From Gemmatimonadaceae bacterium (GTDB lineage Bacteria > Gemmatimonadota > Gemmatimonadetes > Gemmatimonadales > Gemmatimonadaceae): 10,223 bases of DNA. Position numbers and translations under genes: made by a program. The stretch covers positions 1 through 10,223 of the forward strand of contig JACDDZ010000047.1 of NCBI GenBank assembly GCA_013816695.1, given 5' to 3'. The notes under the pieces were generated by a model, which worked only from the letters and a program-made list of their open reading frames with translations, was not told the DNA's origin and searched no databases. The stretch's first letter is position 1, and every line of letters begins with the position of its first letter. Shown piece after piece: positions 1 to 6,659 of this stretch.

Positions 1-253
1 CCAGGTTCACGACAGCGTCCACGCCTTGGCACGCCTCGCTCAGCGTCGCGGCAAGCGAATAATCAACGAGTCGGCCATCCACTGTCTTGGGCCAGTTGCG
101 CGCAACGCGGCTCGCTGCGCGAATCGCGACGTCATCGCGCGCAGTGAGATGTTCGATCAAACGACCCCCGATGAGCCCGGAGGCGCCGGTTACCAGCACA
201 ACCGGCTTCTCCGGCGACCCTTCCACTTCAGCGATGACGGATTTGCCAGTCAT
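1..253 (-). CDS. NAD(P)-dependent SDR sugar epimerase/reductase, N-terminal part (cut by left edge)
   Basis: Only the first 84 residues are visible; the gene runs off the left edge. Reading from an ATG at 253 gives a Rossmann start with strand PVVLV followed by TGASGLIGG (residues 22-30). This is the GxxGxxG nucleotide-binding loop of extended short-chain dehydrogenases, with glycines 23, 26 and 29. A later GVDAVVNL strand (residues 77-84) is the usual fourth strand before the substrate loop. The catalytic Tyr/Lys lies outside the window. The ATG overlaps the end of the epimerase gene by 26 bp. A GTG at 226 just after that gene's TGA would start closer to the first strand and is an alternative. 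Coming last in a CDP-4-keto-6-deoxyhexose gene set, it is a good candidate for the final C-4 ketoreductase (the RfbJ/RfbS role). An epimerase role is equally possible. The SDR fold is seen in the sequence; the reaction is inferred. Confidence 0.85.
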   Translation of the reverse strand, partial: MTGKSVIAEVEGSPEKPVVLVTGASGLIGGRLIEHLTARDDVAIRAASRVARNWPKTVDGRLVDYSLAATLSEACQGVDAVVNL

Positions 254-677
254 AGGGTATGCCGTCATCGAACGGCGACTTCCGCTCGATCTCATCGGGA
301 TCGTGCGGAAGGTTGGCGCAGTTCGCGAGAATTGCCGACTTGTCGCCGATGCCCTTGAAACCATTCCATATGAGGGGCGGCACTGTCACGAGATTGTAAT
401 TCTCGGGGGAGAGGAAGATCTCCTCTAGGGCCCCGCGGGTCGCGCTGCCCTCGCGATCGTCATAGAGGACGAGCTTGATCTCTCCGTAAATGACCGCGTA
501 GTTGAGCGTCATCCGCTTGTGGAGATGCCACGCCTTGATCGCGCCCGGGTGAGTCGAAGAGAAATAGATCTCGCCGAATCTGGTGAAACCGGGCGAGTCT
601 TCCCGCAGCATGTGCATCACCCTTCCCCGCTCGTCGAAGATCTGCTTAAGCGGGGTAACGCTAACTCCTTCGATCAT
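228..677 (-). CDS. Short RmlC-like (dTDP-4-dehydrorhamnose 3,5-epimerase family) cupin
   Basis: This 149-residue cupin belongs to the RmlC/3,5-epimerase family. The ATG at 677 overlaps the TGA of the dehydratase gene in an ATGA arrangement (4 bp). The open frame continues upstream to 794, but that part is antisense-like sequence inside rfbG and shows no family resemblance. Cupin landmarks are an early ERG turn (residues 16-18), WHLHK (50-54) in the place of the RmlC active-site histidine, GEIKLVLYDDR (65-75) as the core strands, and PPLIWNGFKG (100-109) as the second cupin motif. Family members are usually about 180 residues; this one lacks the C-terminal extension. I also do not see the Tyr pair that follows the second motif in RmlC. 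It probably epimerises or enolises C-3 and/or C-5 of the CDP-4-keto-6-deoxy sugar made by the gene before it. The exact position and stereochemistry cannot be read from the sequence. A 3,4-ketoisomerase-like role is an alternative. Confidence 0.82.
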   Translation of the reverse strand: MIEGVSVTPLKQIFDERGRVMHMLREDSPGFTRFGEIYFSSTHPGAIKAWHLHKRMTLNYAVIYGEIKLVLYDDREGSATRGALEEIFLSPENYNLVTVPPLIWNGFKGIGDKSAILANCANLPHDPDEIERKSPFDDGIPYDWQIRHR

Positions 678-1744
678 TGCAGCTCCGGAAAATAGTCCAG
701 CACCTGTGAGCGGGTCACCGTTTCCGCGACGGCGCCCTGAAGCACGGTCCTGTACCACTCCGCCGTCGCATCGATTGTCTTGTCCGCCGTCCACCGCGGA
801 TACCAGCCAAGCAGCTGATGCGCCTTGTCACAATTCAGCTGAAGAAGGCGCGCTTCGTGATGGGCCCGCGTGGCACTCTCGATCTCTACTCCCCCTCCGC
901 CCAAGTGCGCGCTGATAGCTTCCGCCACATCCCGCACAGTGCGCACTTCGGCGGTGGAAGGACCAAAATTCCACGGGCCGCCGAACGCGGCCGGATCATC
1001 ACGCAGCGCGGCGCCGAGGAGCAGGTAGCCCGAGATCGGCTCCAGTACGTGCTGCCAGGGCCGCGTCGATCCGGGGTTCCGAAGCCGGATCGGAGTTTTC
1101 GTCTGGGCGGCGCGGACGCAGTCCGGAACGATCCGGTCCTTTGCCCAGTCTCCTCCCCCGATCACGTTCCCTGCCCGTGCCGTTGCCGCGCCAAACATTT
1201 CGCGTGTGGAAAAATATGAATTCCAATAGGCGGCGAACACGAGCTCCGCCGCGCCCTTGGAAGCGCTGTACGGGTCGCGGCCGCCGAGCTGATCGTTCTC
1301 GCGATAGCCCCAGATCCACTCGACGTTCTCGTAACACTTGTCCGATGTCACGAAGACCAGCGACCGGACGGAATCGCATTTCCTCACGGCCTCGAGGAGA
1401 TTCACCGATCCCATTACGTTCGTCGAGAACGTCGTCGACGGATCGTCGTATGATTCACGCACGAGGGCCTGCGCAGCGAGATGAAACACATACTCCGGCT
1501 TAAAGGAGCTGATGGCGGCGGACAGCGCAGCGGGATCGCGTACATCGCCCACCACGTGCCGGATGCGTCGAGCGAGCCCCAGCTTATCGAAGTGACTCAC
1601 TCCGCCGCTCGCGGGGGGAAGCGCGTAACCCATCACGTCGGCACCCAGCTCCGTCAAAATGAAAGTGAGCCACGAACCCTTGAAGCCGGTATGGCCAGTC
1701 ACGGCGACACGCTTTCCCCTGAACGAATCCAGGGCCTCGAACAT
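674..1744 (-). CDS. rfbG: CDP-glucose 4,6-dehydratase
   Basis: An extended SDR that converts CDP-glucose to CDP-4-keto-6-deoxyglucose using bound NAD+, in the cytoplasm. The product is the branch point for CDP-linked dideoxy and branched sugars. Counting from the TTG at 1759, TGHTGFKGSW (21-30) is the NAD loop and is diagnostic for this dehydratase. SDKCYEN (139-145) and YSASK (164-168) carry the catalytic Ser/Thr, Tyr164 and Lys168. ARAGNVIGGGDW and STRPWQHVLEP are conserved substrate-region blocks of RfbG. The length (about 356 aa) matches the family. I chose the ATG at 1744 because the protein then begins 14 residues before the first strand, as in the Yersinia enzyme. A TTG at 1759 preceded by GTGAGG (1764-1769, spacer 4) is a real alternative and would overlap rfbF by 13 bp. 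It sits directly after rfbF, its substrate supplier, and overlaps the next gene by 4 bp. Confidence 0.95.
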   Translation of the reverse strand: MFEALDSFRGKRVAVTGHTGFKGSWLTFILTELGADVMGYALPPASGGVSHFDKLGLARRIRHVVGDVRDPAALSAAISSFKPEYVFHLAAQALVRESYDDPSTTFSTNVMGSVNLLEAVRKCDSVRSLVFVTSDKCYENVEWIWGYRENDQLGGRDPYSASKGAAELVFAAYWNSYFSTREMFGAATARAGNVIGGGDWAKDRIVPDCVRAAQTKTPIRLRNPGSTRPWQHVLEPISGYLLLGAALRDDPAAFGGPWNFGPSTAEVRTVRDVAEAISAHLGGGGVEIESATRAHHEARLLQLNCDKAHQLLGWYPRWTADKTIDATAEWYRTVLQGAVAETVTRSQVLDYFPELQ

Positions 1745-1746
1745 GG

Positions 1747-2523
1747 TCAGCGGAGCCAAGGGGCCTCACGATCGTCGTAAAGCTCGTTGAGAAGCTGGTA
1801 CTCGCGGCTGGTGTCCATCGGCTGCCAGAATCCGTTGTGCTCGAAAACGCTCATCTGGCGCTTTACTACGAGCGTGTTCATGGGCTCGCGCTCGAAGATC
1901 AGATCCTCCCTTTCGTCCAGATAATCGAACAGCTCCCGCCGGCAGACGAAAAATCCCCCCGAGATCCGTCCGGCTGTGGCCTGCGGCTTCTCGTTGAACT
2001 CGGTTACGAGACCGCTCGCATCAGCTACCAGCTCGCCAAACCGTCCCGGCGGCCTGACGGCCGTAACGGTGAGAACCTTTCCGTGCGAGCGATGAAACGC
2101 AAGAAGCTTGTCAATGTCCACATCGCCTACCCCGTCCCCGTACGTGAGGAAGAAATTTTCATCGTCGCCGATGTACTTCCTGATTTTCCGCACGCGGGCG
2201 CCGGTGAGTGCCTTCTCTCCCGTTTCAGCGAGGGTGACGCGCCAGTCGGTTGCGTCGTGACCTCCGTGAAACTCAACTCCGCCGCCCCCGAGCGTCACCG
2301 TGGAATCCTGCATGCTTCTCTCGTAATTATGGAAAAAGCTGCGAATTACCTCCCCTTTATACCCGAGGCAGAGGATGAAATCCTTGAAGCCATACTTCGC
2401 GTATCGCTTCATGACGTGCCACAAAATCGGGTATGGGCCAATCGGTATCATTGGCTTTGGTATGGTTTCGTTGACATCGCGAATGCGCGAACCGAAACCC
2501 CCGCACAGTATCACGACCTTCAT
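1747..2523 (-). CDS. rfbF: Glucose-1-phosphate cytidylyltransferase
   Basis: Transfers CMP from CTP to alpha-D-glucose-1-phosphate, giving CDP-glucose and pyrophosphate. This is the first committed step of CDP-deoxysugar synthesis. The 258-residue length is standard. The nucleotidyltransferase signature is at the very start (CGGFGSRIRD, residues 7-16), with the catalytic-region lysine at K23 in IPKPM. YGDG (128-131) supplies the first metal-binding Asp (D130). FNEKP (176-180) is the sugar-phosphate block, and WQPMDT (233-238) gives the second metal-binding Asp (D237). These blocks distinguish RfbF from RmlA-type thymidylyltransferases. The ATG at 2523 gives the expected N-terminus, although no good Shine-Dalgarno sequence precedes it in the 31-bp gap after the oxidoreductase gene, so its translation may depend on coupling. 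It is followed immediately by rfbG, the usual order. Confidence 0.96.
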   Translation of the reverse strand: MKVVILCGGFGSRIRDVNETIPKPMIPIGPYPILWHVMKRYAKYGFKDFILCLGYKGEVIRSFFHNYERSMQDSTVTLGGGGVEFHGGHDATDWRVTLAETGEKALTGARVRKIRKYIGDDENFFLTYGDGVGDVDIDKLLAFHRSHGKVLTVTAVRPPGRFGELVADASGLVTEFNEKPQATAGRISGGFFVCRRELFDYLDEREDLIFEREPMNTLVVKRQMSVFEHNGFWQPMDTSREYQLLNELYDDREAPWLR

Positions 2524-2554
2524 CGGTTGCGTGCCACGGCAGCATTATTTGTCG

Positions 2555-3787
2555 TCATTGATCTTCGATGTGATTTCGAGTGGCAAATTCCAGCAACGCG
2601 ACTTCGCTGCTGGGCGCGCGGCCAATCTCATGGGCACGAGCCGGTCCCCGCGTGGAGCGAAAAGCTTTTCCGAGAAACTCAATCTGTGCTTCAAGAGCCG
2701 CAACGGGCAGCGGTCCGGCAGATTGAAGGAGCTCGGTAAGCGCGTAACGGACATCCGGGTCATCGGCGCGCCCGGAGAGCAGCGCTGCCATCGTGCATTC
2801 AATCTGCTTTGCGCGATAGGGAGTCATCAGCTCATCGCTCAGCCGACAGGCGGTGAGTGCATTCTCCAGACCGAGGCGCGAATCGGCGGGGCCGCCGGAC
2901 GCCCAACCGAGAAACGCCGTGAGCATCTGCGCAGACGGGCGGTCTCTCTCGCTCCAGCCGGGGTGGGCCAATTTTTCCAGCGCGCCTACACGAATCGTTC
3001 CGGGTTCTTCCGAAAAATCCAGCGTCAACACCTCTCGCTCCGTCTGGACCCGGAGTATGCGCTGGCGCCGCTCACCGTTTCGCTTCAGCGCGATTCTGCA
3101 CAGCGCGCCGCTCCACTCGAGTCCGAATCGCACATACGCTCCCCCGTCCGCCATCTCGATATTTCCGTCCAACGCCGGCTCTCCAGCGGTGAGCGGCGAG
3201 AGGAGCGACACCAGGTGCGGAAGCACGTCGGTGAAAACCGGGAGTCCCGGATCGTAGCTCTTTTCGCCGCCGTGCCTGATCTCCCGCGATGCATCTTCCC
3301 AGAGAATCTCGACGTCGAGCACGCGACCTGATGAGCGAACCGCTTCAGCGAAGTTGTCCAGATACTTCGCGAACGCGAAAATATGCGCGGACGCGAGGCG
3401 CACTGCCTTTGCCTCCGCGACTTTCATCAGCGCCTGCAATCCGCCGAGATCGGTGCTCACCGGTTTCTCGACAAGCGTCGAAACGCCATGTTCAATTAAG
3501 CGAGCGGCGGATTCCACGTGATCCCGCGCGGCGTTCACCACAATCCCCGCGGCATTGCAGGGAGCGGTGAATACGGGCCAATCAGGGAAAACCTCGACCT
3601 GGGCGAGGCCGACGCTGGAATCGGCCCACTCCTTCATTCCCGCCGCATTCCGCGCCGAATGAACGGTAATCCTGGTTGACGGCGGAACGAGGCCGCAGAG
3701 CGCCTTCGTAAGTACCCGCGCCCAGCGGCCACCGCCGATGACCGCGATGTGGGACGGAACCGGCGCCTCCCGGGTCATGGTTCGCAA
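2555..3787 (-). CDS. Gfo/Idh/MocA-family oxidoreductase with a C-terminal extension
   Basis: An NAD(P)-dependent oxidoreductase of the Gfo/Idh/MocA family, 410 residues from a TTG at 3787 or 407 from the ATG at 3778. The N-terminal Rossmann fold starts with IAVIGGGRWARV (14-25), where Ala replaces the usual third glycine of the loop. VEKPVS (106-111) holds the family's catalytic-region lysine (K108). DVLPH (187-191) matches the family's Asp-x-x-x-His active-site pair. The family usually ends near residue 320-350, and the helix resembling that end is around 300-315. About 90 further residues, predicted here as mostly helical, follow. Placed between a sugar C-methyltransferase and rfbF, it is likely a keto-sugar reductase for the CDP-4-keto intermediate. 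The real substrate is unknown. AGGA lies 6 nt before the TTG and 15 nt before the ATG, so spacing favours TTG. The gap to the methyltransferase gene is 8 bp. Confidence 0.85.
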   Translation of the reverse strand: MRTMTREAPVPSHIAVIGGGRWARVLTKALCGLVPPSTRITVHSARNAAGMKEWADSSVGLAQVEVFPDWPVFTAPCNAAGIVVNAARDHVESAARLIEHGVSTLVEKPVSTDLGGLQALMKVAEAKAVRLASAHIFAFAKYLDNFAEAVRSSGRVLDVEILWEDASREIRHGGEKSYDPGLPVFTDVLPHLVSLLSPLTAGEPALDGNIEMADGGAYVRFGLEWSGALCRIALKRNGERRQRILRVQTEREVLTLDFSEEPGTIRVGALEKLAHPGWSERDRPSAQMLTAFLGWASGGPADSRLGLENALTACRLSDELMTPYRAKQIECTMAALLSGRADDPDVRYALTELLQSAGPLPVAALEAQIEFLGKAFRSTRGPARAHEIGRAPSSEVALLEFATRNHIEDQ

Positions 3788-3793
3788 AACTGG

Positions 3794-3797
3794 TCCT
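3794..3797 (-). promoter_or_regulatory. Shine-Dalgarno AGGA that favours a TTG start
   Basis: On the minus strand AGGA overlaps the TAG stop of the C-methyltransferase gene and stands 6 nt before TTG (3787-3785) but 15 nt before the first in-frame ATG (3778-3776). The spacing argues for TTG initiation, probably coupled to termination of the gene before it. This is a short motif, so support is modest. Confidence 0.45.
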
Positions 3798-5031
3798 AGC
3801 CGAAATCCCCGGCTTCAAGAATCTGCACGATCTCACCGGCATAGCCGTGTTCCGCCAGGTATCCTCGAATCTCACCCGGAATGTGCCAGGCCAGGTTTAT
3901 CAGCGGGAGGCCCTGATCCTCATATGCGAAGAGCTGATCGTCCGAGAGGATTGGAATTCTGGTCCCGGGAACGAAGTGACCGATCTTGAGCGATCCCGGC
4001 TTCTCGTGAACAGAGGCGATCGTTTCCGTATCGAGCCCCAGCAACTTCACGAGAATCGCCGCTCTGCCGGGAAACGCCTTCGCTCTTAACGGGCCATCTT
4101 TTTTCGCGAGATTGGCGATCATACTTCCCTTCTTCTCATTCCACCGCTTCACGTTCAATCGCAAGCTATCAAACGAACTCTCGAACGCAGCCTCCCTGGC
4201 CGTCAGCGCCGCCTTGTCGAAAGATGGTGTCTCCCCTTCGCGTGCCTTTCCGATGAAAACGCGAATATTACCGCCGTACCTTGAAGGGAACTCGACGTCG
4301 AGCAGGTCGAGATCGAGCGAGCGTGCCATCCAGGCAAACGATGTGTAGCTGTACGTGCGAGGGTGCTCGTGATAAAAGGTGTCGAACTGATTGCCGTCGA
4401 GGACGGAGCCCAGATAGTGATTTTCGATGACGATTATGGTCGCGGGCCCTGTTAGGATGCGCAGGCTGGCCAGAACTTCGCCGAGGTTCTCGATGTGGGC
4501 AAAAACGTTGGTGAAAGTTATGAAATCGGGCTTGCCGAATTTTGCTACGATCTGCCCGGCCACATCCTCGGAAAGAAATCCGTTGAAGACGGTGTGTCCG
4601 CTTTCCTCGGCGTCCTTCGCGGCCCCGGTCGGTTCGACCCCGATGGTGACCGCGCCCTTCCTGCGGAAGAAGTCAAGGAGGCTTCCATCGTTGCACCCGA
4701 TGTCGAGCACGGTCTTTCCGGAGAGCGGTCCGAATCGTTCATCGCAGGCGTCTGTGAGGCCGGACATTCCCTTGAGTACGTCGGCTGTGAAGCGCGAGCG
4801 ATAATGATAGGAGACCGGGAAGAGCTCGCGCTTGGGTACCTGGAAGCGCTGATGCGCGGTGATGCACCTGTTGCAGAAGAGAATCTCGATGGGATACTCC
4901 ACGCAAACGCGCGAATCTCCAACCGGCACGAGGTCGTCGCACATCGGGTGCACGCCCAGGTCGAGCACGGAGTAGAGGTGGTCGTTTCCGCAGACCTCAC
5001 AGGTGGTAATCTCTTTGGTCCAGGAAGTCAT
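3796..5031 (-). CDS. SAM-dependent sugar C-methyltransferase, TylC3/NovU/TcaB9 type
   Basis: A 411-residue enzyme with the three-part layout of nucleotide-sugar C-methyltransferases. The N-terminal zinc knuckle has Cys11/Cys14 and Cys53/Cys56 (CEVC and CNRC). The SAM-binding Rossmann domain has VLDIGCNDGSLL (108-119) and IGVEPTG (130-136). A C-terminal Rossmann-like domain (about 310-400) contains HFVPGTRIPI. FYHEH (219-223) is the active-site block. Tyr220, Glu222, His223 and the earlier His179 match the residues studied in TcaB9, where the last His acts as base (my recollection of that work). Family members methylate C-3 (TylC3, TcaB9) or C-5 (NovU) of dTDP-4-keto-6-deoxy sugars. Next to rfbF and rfbG the substrate here is probably the CDP-4-keto-6-deoxy sugar, giving a branched C-methyl sugar. 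Which carbon is methylated cannot be told. The ATG at 5031 overlaps the TGA of the glycosyltransferase gene by 4 bp. Confidence 0.93.
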   Translation of the reverse strand: MTSWTKEITTCEVCGNDHLYSVLDLGVHPMCDDLVPVGDSRVCVEYPIEILFCNRCITAHQRFQVPKRELFPVSYHYRSRFTADVLKGMSGLTDACDERFGPLSGKTVLDIGCNDGSLLDFFRRKGAVTIGVEPTGAAKDAEESGHTVFNGFLSEDVAGQIVAKFGKPDFITFTNVFAHIENLGEVLASLRILTGPATIIVIENHYLGSVLDGNQFDTFYHEHPRTYSYTSFAWMARSLDLDLLDVEFPSRYGGNIRVFIGKAREGETPSFDKAALTAREAAFESSFDSLRLNVKRWNEKKGSMIANLAKKDGPLRAKAFPGRAAILVKLLGLDTETIASVHEKPGSLKIGHFVPGTRIPILSDDQLFAYEDQGLPLINLAWHIPGEIRGYLAEHGYAGEIVQILEAGDFG

Positions 5032-6050
5032 CGTGTACCGCGTTTCGGCCGGAGGAAACGGAAAGAAAGCTTACGGAAGAAGTAGTAGGGCACCGAGAGC
5101 AGGGAGTTCGGGTAAAGCACGTTTCGCATAAAGACTTTCACCGGGTGAGCATAACGGTATCCGGAGATGTCCTTGTTCAGCGTCATGTTGGCAAGGTCCG
5201 GCATTAAAGTGCGGAGGGCAAAGTTTCTGCACCTTAGATAGCGCAGCAAGGATAAGCCATTCCGCCGGAATTCGTCGAGGGCCTCTACGAGCCGCACGCT
5301 GCGAACAAACGGGTACATCGGCGCCCACTCGCGAGCGCCGGTCAGGCAGACACTCAATGGTTTCGGGTGAAAGTACGCCCTCGAATCCGAGAAGGCCCGG
5401 GCGAAAATCTTCACATGAGGAAACGTGTTGTCGAACTCCGAAAACGTGCGTGAATCGGCGAGCGCTGACGCACTCAGCGCCCCAGCATGCTCGAGCCATT
5501 TGCTCCTGCGGAAGACGGAAAGGAACATCCCACCGAGAAAATCCCATGAGACCTTCGGATCGATGAGTCTCAGGAAAGGCAGTTCGCCTTCGCCGCGCCA
5601 GGACGAAAAGGGCATCATCGCGTCTGGCAGATTCGCCGTGTTAAACGGTTGCGGGAAGGAGAGGACGTACTCCGTGTCCAGATGGAATGAATTGACGTAG
5701 AAAAAGTCCACGCCCGCATGGCCCTCGATAAGCGCGCAGATCTCGGCTAGCGAGTGAGCCATGAGAAGATCGTCATCGCCGAGCAGCCAGGCGAATTCCC
5801 CGCTGGCCATCTCCACGACATTCAGGAAATTGCGCGGAATTCCGAGGTTCTTCGGGTTGCGATGATATACAATAGGCATCCGCTCCTGCATCGCGCGGAC
5901 GATTGCTTCAGTAGCGTCGGTGGAGGCGTTGTCGGAAACGCAAACCTCGACGTCGCAGCCGGCCCGGTCGCGGCTGACGCGCACGGACTCCAGACAGTTG
6001 GCAAGGTGATGGGAGCGGTTGTACGTCGGAATGCAAATGGAAAGGCGCAT
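5028..6050 (-). CDS. GT2-family glycosyltransferase, abequosyltransferase (RfbV)-like
   Basis: A GT-A fold glycosyltransferase of about 340 residues. LSICIPTYNR (4-13, counting from the GTG at 6053) is the first nucleotide-binding strand. VSDNASTDAT (39-48) and NLGIPRNFL (69-77) follow, and WLLGDDDLL (89-97) supplies the metal-binding DxD (D93-D95). The order and wording of these four blocks recall Salmonella RfbV, which adds abequose from CDP-abequose. That is a comparison from memory, not a search. No signal peptide or transmembrane segment is evident, so it is likely a cytoplasmic or membrane-associated enzyme acting on a lipid-linked glycan. The start is taken as the ATG at 6050; a GTG immediately before it would add one residue. 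The neighbouring CDP-sugar genes make the C-methyl CDP-deoxysugar a plausible donor. The acceptor is unknown. Confidence 0.9.
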   Translation of the reverse strand: MRLSICIPTYNRSHHLANCLESVRVSRDRAGCDVEVCVSDNASTDATEAIVRAMQERMPIVYHRNPKNLGIPRNFLNVVEMASGEFAWLLGDDDLLMAHSLAEICALIEGHAGVDFFYVNSFHLDTEYVLSFPQPFNTANLPDAMMPFSSWRGEGELPFLRLIDPKVSWDFLGGMFLSVFRRSKWLEHAGALSASALADSRTFSEFDNTFPHVKIFARAFSDSRAYFHPKPLSVCLTGAREWAPMYPFVRSVRLVEALDEFRRNGLSLLRYLRCRNFALRTLMPDLANMTLNKDISGYRYAHPVKVFMRNVLYPNSLLSVPYYFFRKLSFRFLRPKRGTR

Positions 6051-6080
6051 CACAACTTTACCGTCGCCGGACAGAAATCC

Positions 6081-6632
6081 TCAGATGCGCCGCAGGTAGA
6101 ACGCAAGTTCATCTAGTGCGTACAGGTGGCTCACGTAGTATTCGTAGCGAGCTGGCCAGCGGTGCGCGATCGACAGCATTATGCGTTTGGTCCACCGGTT
6201 CCCGTAGGTCTCGTTAAATCGGATCTTCTCCACCTTGAACCTTGCCAGCGTATAATCGTAGCGCTGGCAGACAATGTGGTCCGGATCGTAATAGGCGAAG
6301 GAGTGCACCGTGAAAAAGTGCTGGTGCGTGGGGTCGTGAAATGCCCAGGGGGATCGGAAGTACGGTACAATTACTTTTACAAGCGCGCCTGGTCGGGTTA
6401 TCCTATACACCTCCTCCATTACGTGCAACGGCTGGTCGAGATGCTCTAGCGTGTTGTCGAGGTAGACCTCGTCGAAAGTTCCTTTCTCAAACGGGTAAGG
6501 AAACTCATTGAGGTTATGCACAACGTCCGCCTGCGTGCGGTCGTTGAAGTCTACGCCCACGGCCCCGGGCCTTTTCTTGTTGCCGCAGCCCAAGTCCAGT
6601 ATTCTCACTGCCGGCGGGTTTACATCGGTCAT
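6081..6632 (-). CDS. Small class I SAM-dependent methyltransferase
   Basis: A 183-residue Methyltransf_11-type enzyme. ILDLGCGNKK (11-20) is motif I for SAM binding and VGVDF (25-29) places the acidic residue of strand 2. The LDNTLEHL run (58-65) is the usual post-motif region of this group. RITRPGALVKVIVP (77-90) is motif III and the strand that follows. A His-rich loop, FHDPTHQHFF (98-107), is probably at the acceptor site. Proteins of this kind are common in polysaccharide clusters and most likely O-methylate a glycan residue or its chain end; the acceptor cannot be predicted. It lies 27 bp after the LIC12162-family gene and about 30 bp before the glycosyltransferase. It lacks the zinc knuckle and YHEH block of the C-methyltransferase at 3796-5031, so the two methyltransferases should have different jobs. 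Confidence 0.88.
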   Translation of the reverse strand: MTDVNPPAVRILDLGCGNKKRPGAVGVDFNDRTQADVVHNLNEFPYPFEKGTFDEVYLDNTLEHLDQPLHVMEEVYRITRPGALVKVIVPYFRSPWAFHDPTHQHFFTVHSFAYYDPDHIVCQRYDYTLARFKVEKIRFNETYGNRWTKRIMLSIAHRWPARYEYYVSHLYALDELAFYLRRI

Positions 6633-6659
6633 TGGGTTTTCAGTTGAATTTTCGAATTC

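Noticed and set aside
678..794. Extension of the epimerase reading frame upstream to an ATG at 794
   Set aside because: The 39 extra codons lie inside rfbG and encode low-complexity sequence unlike the cupin family. The ATGA junction at 674-677 is the natural start.
1837..2739. Long plus-strand open frame (about 300 codons) opposite rfbF and the oxidoreductase
   Set aside because: It is antisense to two strongly supported genes, its protein has no recognisable motif, and long antisense frames are common in GC-rich coding DNA.
2375..3331. Plus-strand open frame of about 318 codons opposite the Gfo/Idh gene
   Set aside because: It is Arg/Ser/Pro-rich with no family resemblance, and the minus-strand protein there has clear Rossmann and active-site motifs.
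6646..6659. Inverted repeat GAATT-TTCG-AATTC in the gap between the LIC12162-family gene and the methyltransferase gene
   Set aside because: The stem is only five mostly A-T pairs and no U tract follows on the transcribed strand, so it is not a credible terminator; it is likely chance in an AT-richer gap.
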